DNA of 5,179 bases from an uncultured Devosia sp. (GTDB lineage Bacteria; Pseudomonadota; Alphaproteobacteria; Rhizobiales; Devosiaceae): positions 1 through 5,179 of the forward strand of contig CAKTFF010000188.1 in the NCBI GenBank assembly GCA_934553185.1. The letters are read 5' to 3'. Below the pieces are notes generated by a model. That model had not been told where the DNA came from. It saw only the letters and a list, made by a program, of their open reading frames with translations, and ran no database searches. The number at the start of each line of letters is the position of its first letter. The stretch's first letter is position 1. Below are positions 5,081 to 5,179 of the stretch, one piece after another. A program made the position numbers and the translations under genes.

Positions 5081-5179
5081 ATGGCCGACCTCGAACTTGC
5101 TGCTGCCATCAAAGCTGCCCTGGCCGCTGTCGAGATTCCCGGCGGTGGTGATCTGGCGGGTTATGGCGGGCTGTCCGAC
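5081..5179 (+). CDS. Probable Mrp/ApbC-family Fe-S cluster carrier ATPase, N-terminal fragment
   Basis: Only the first 33 codons are inside the window, starting at ATG 5081. A TGA in the same frame directly precedes this ATG (5078-5080), so the frame cannot start earlier. AGAGGG at 5070-5075, 5 bases upstream, is a suitable ribosome binding site. The residues have a short helix (LELAAAIKAALAAVEIP) followed by PGGGDLAGYGGLSD. This resembles the N-terminal MIP18/DUF59-like segment of Mrp/ApbC proteins (an alpha helix, then a P-x-x-G-x-D-[IL]-x-x-x-G-[LM]-[VS] type stretch) that precedes the P-loop ATPase domain in alphaproteobacteria. Full-length proteins act in the cytoplasm, carrying and delivering [4Fe-4S] clusters. 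The P-loop is outside the window, so a stand-alone MIP18-family protein cannot be excluded. Confidence 0.6.
   Translation, partial: MADLELAAAIKAALAAVEIPGGGDLAGYGGLSD

Noticed and set aside
4894..5151. Short open frames on both strands crossing the composite repeat
   Set aside because: Their translations come mostly from the inverted repeat itself, and one overlaps the transaldolase and the Mrp-like start in another frame.

Overview
The window looks like chromosomal DNA of a GC-rich alphaproteobacterium, most likely of the order Hyphomicrobiales (Rhizobiales); a Devosia-like genus is a guess. This rests on codon use, on the style of the encoded proteins, and on two intergenic palindromic repeats of a kind common in that group. 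It is ordinary metabolic DNA: six genes (two cut by the window edges), short intergenic gaps, and no transposase, phage gene, CRISPR array, tRNA or rRNA that I can see.

Layout. (1) Positions 1-938, minus strand: the first 312 residues of an M20D-family metal-dependent amidohydrolase (hippurate hydrolase / aminoacylase type), cut at its C-terminal end. (2) Positions 939-1147: a divergent intergenic region with a candidate minus-strand promoter overlapped by a 23-bp dyad that could be an operator. (3) Positions 1148-2838, plus strand: etfB and etfA, translationally coupled, encoding an electron-transfer flavoprotein. (4) Positions 2839-3018: a degenerate palindromic repeat, then a good sigma-70-type promoter. 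(5) Positions 3019-4203: a class I aspartate/aromatic aminotransferase. (6) Positions 4204-4270: a short gap with a UACG-loop hairpin and a strong ribosome binding site. (7) Positions 4271-4924: a small (217 aa) transaldolase of the TalC/Fsa type with transaldolase rather than fructose-6-phosphate aldolase residues. (8) Positions 4925-5080: a composite inverted-repeat element of about 130 bp. (9) Positions 5081 to the edge: the first 33 codons of a probable Mrp/ApbC-type Fe-S carrier P-loop ATPase.

How the genes fit together. The etfBA pair makes one heterodimer that takes electrons from flavin dehydrogenases and would normally pass them to ETF-ubiquinone oxidoreductase, which is not in the window. 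The aminotransferase (amino-acid / 2-oxoacid exchange), transaldolase (non-oxidative pentose phosphate pathway) and Fe-S carrier are housekeeping functions that need not be linked to each other.

The most interesting observation is in the ETF. Both subunits are clearly group-I-like ETF proteins, yet several residues that surround the flavin and are nearly invariant in characterised ETFs are changed together: the FAD-stabilising Arg of EtfA is Val196, the flavin-proximal Tyr of EtfB is His13, the Glu of EtfB that contacts that Arg is Asp158, and two AMP-site residues are changed (His126, Val127). This suggests a divergent, possibly partner-specific ETF with altered redox properties. I read this by eye against remembered human and bacterial sequences, so it needs an alignment.
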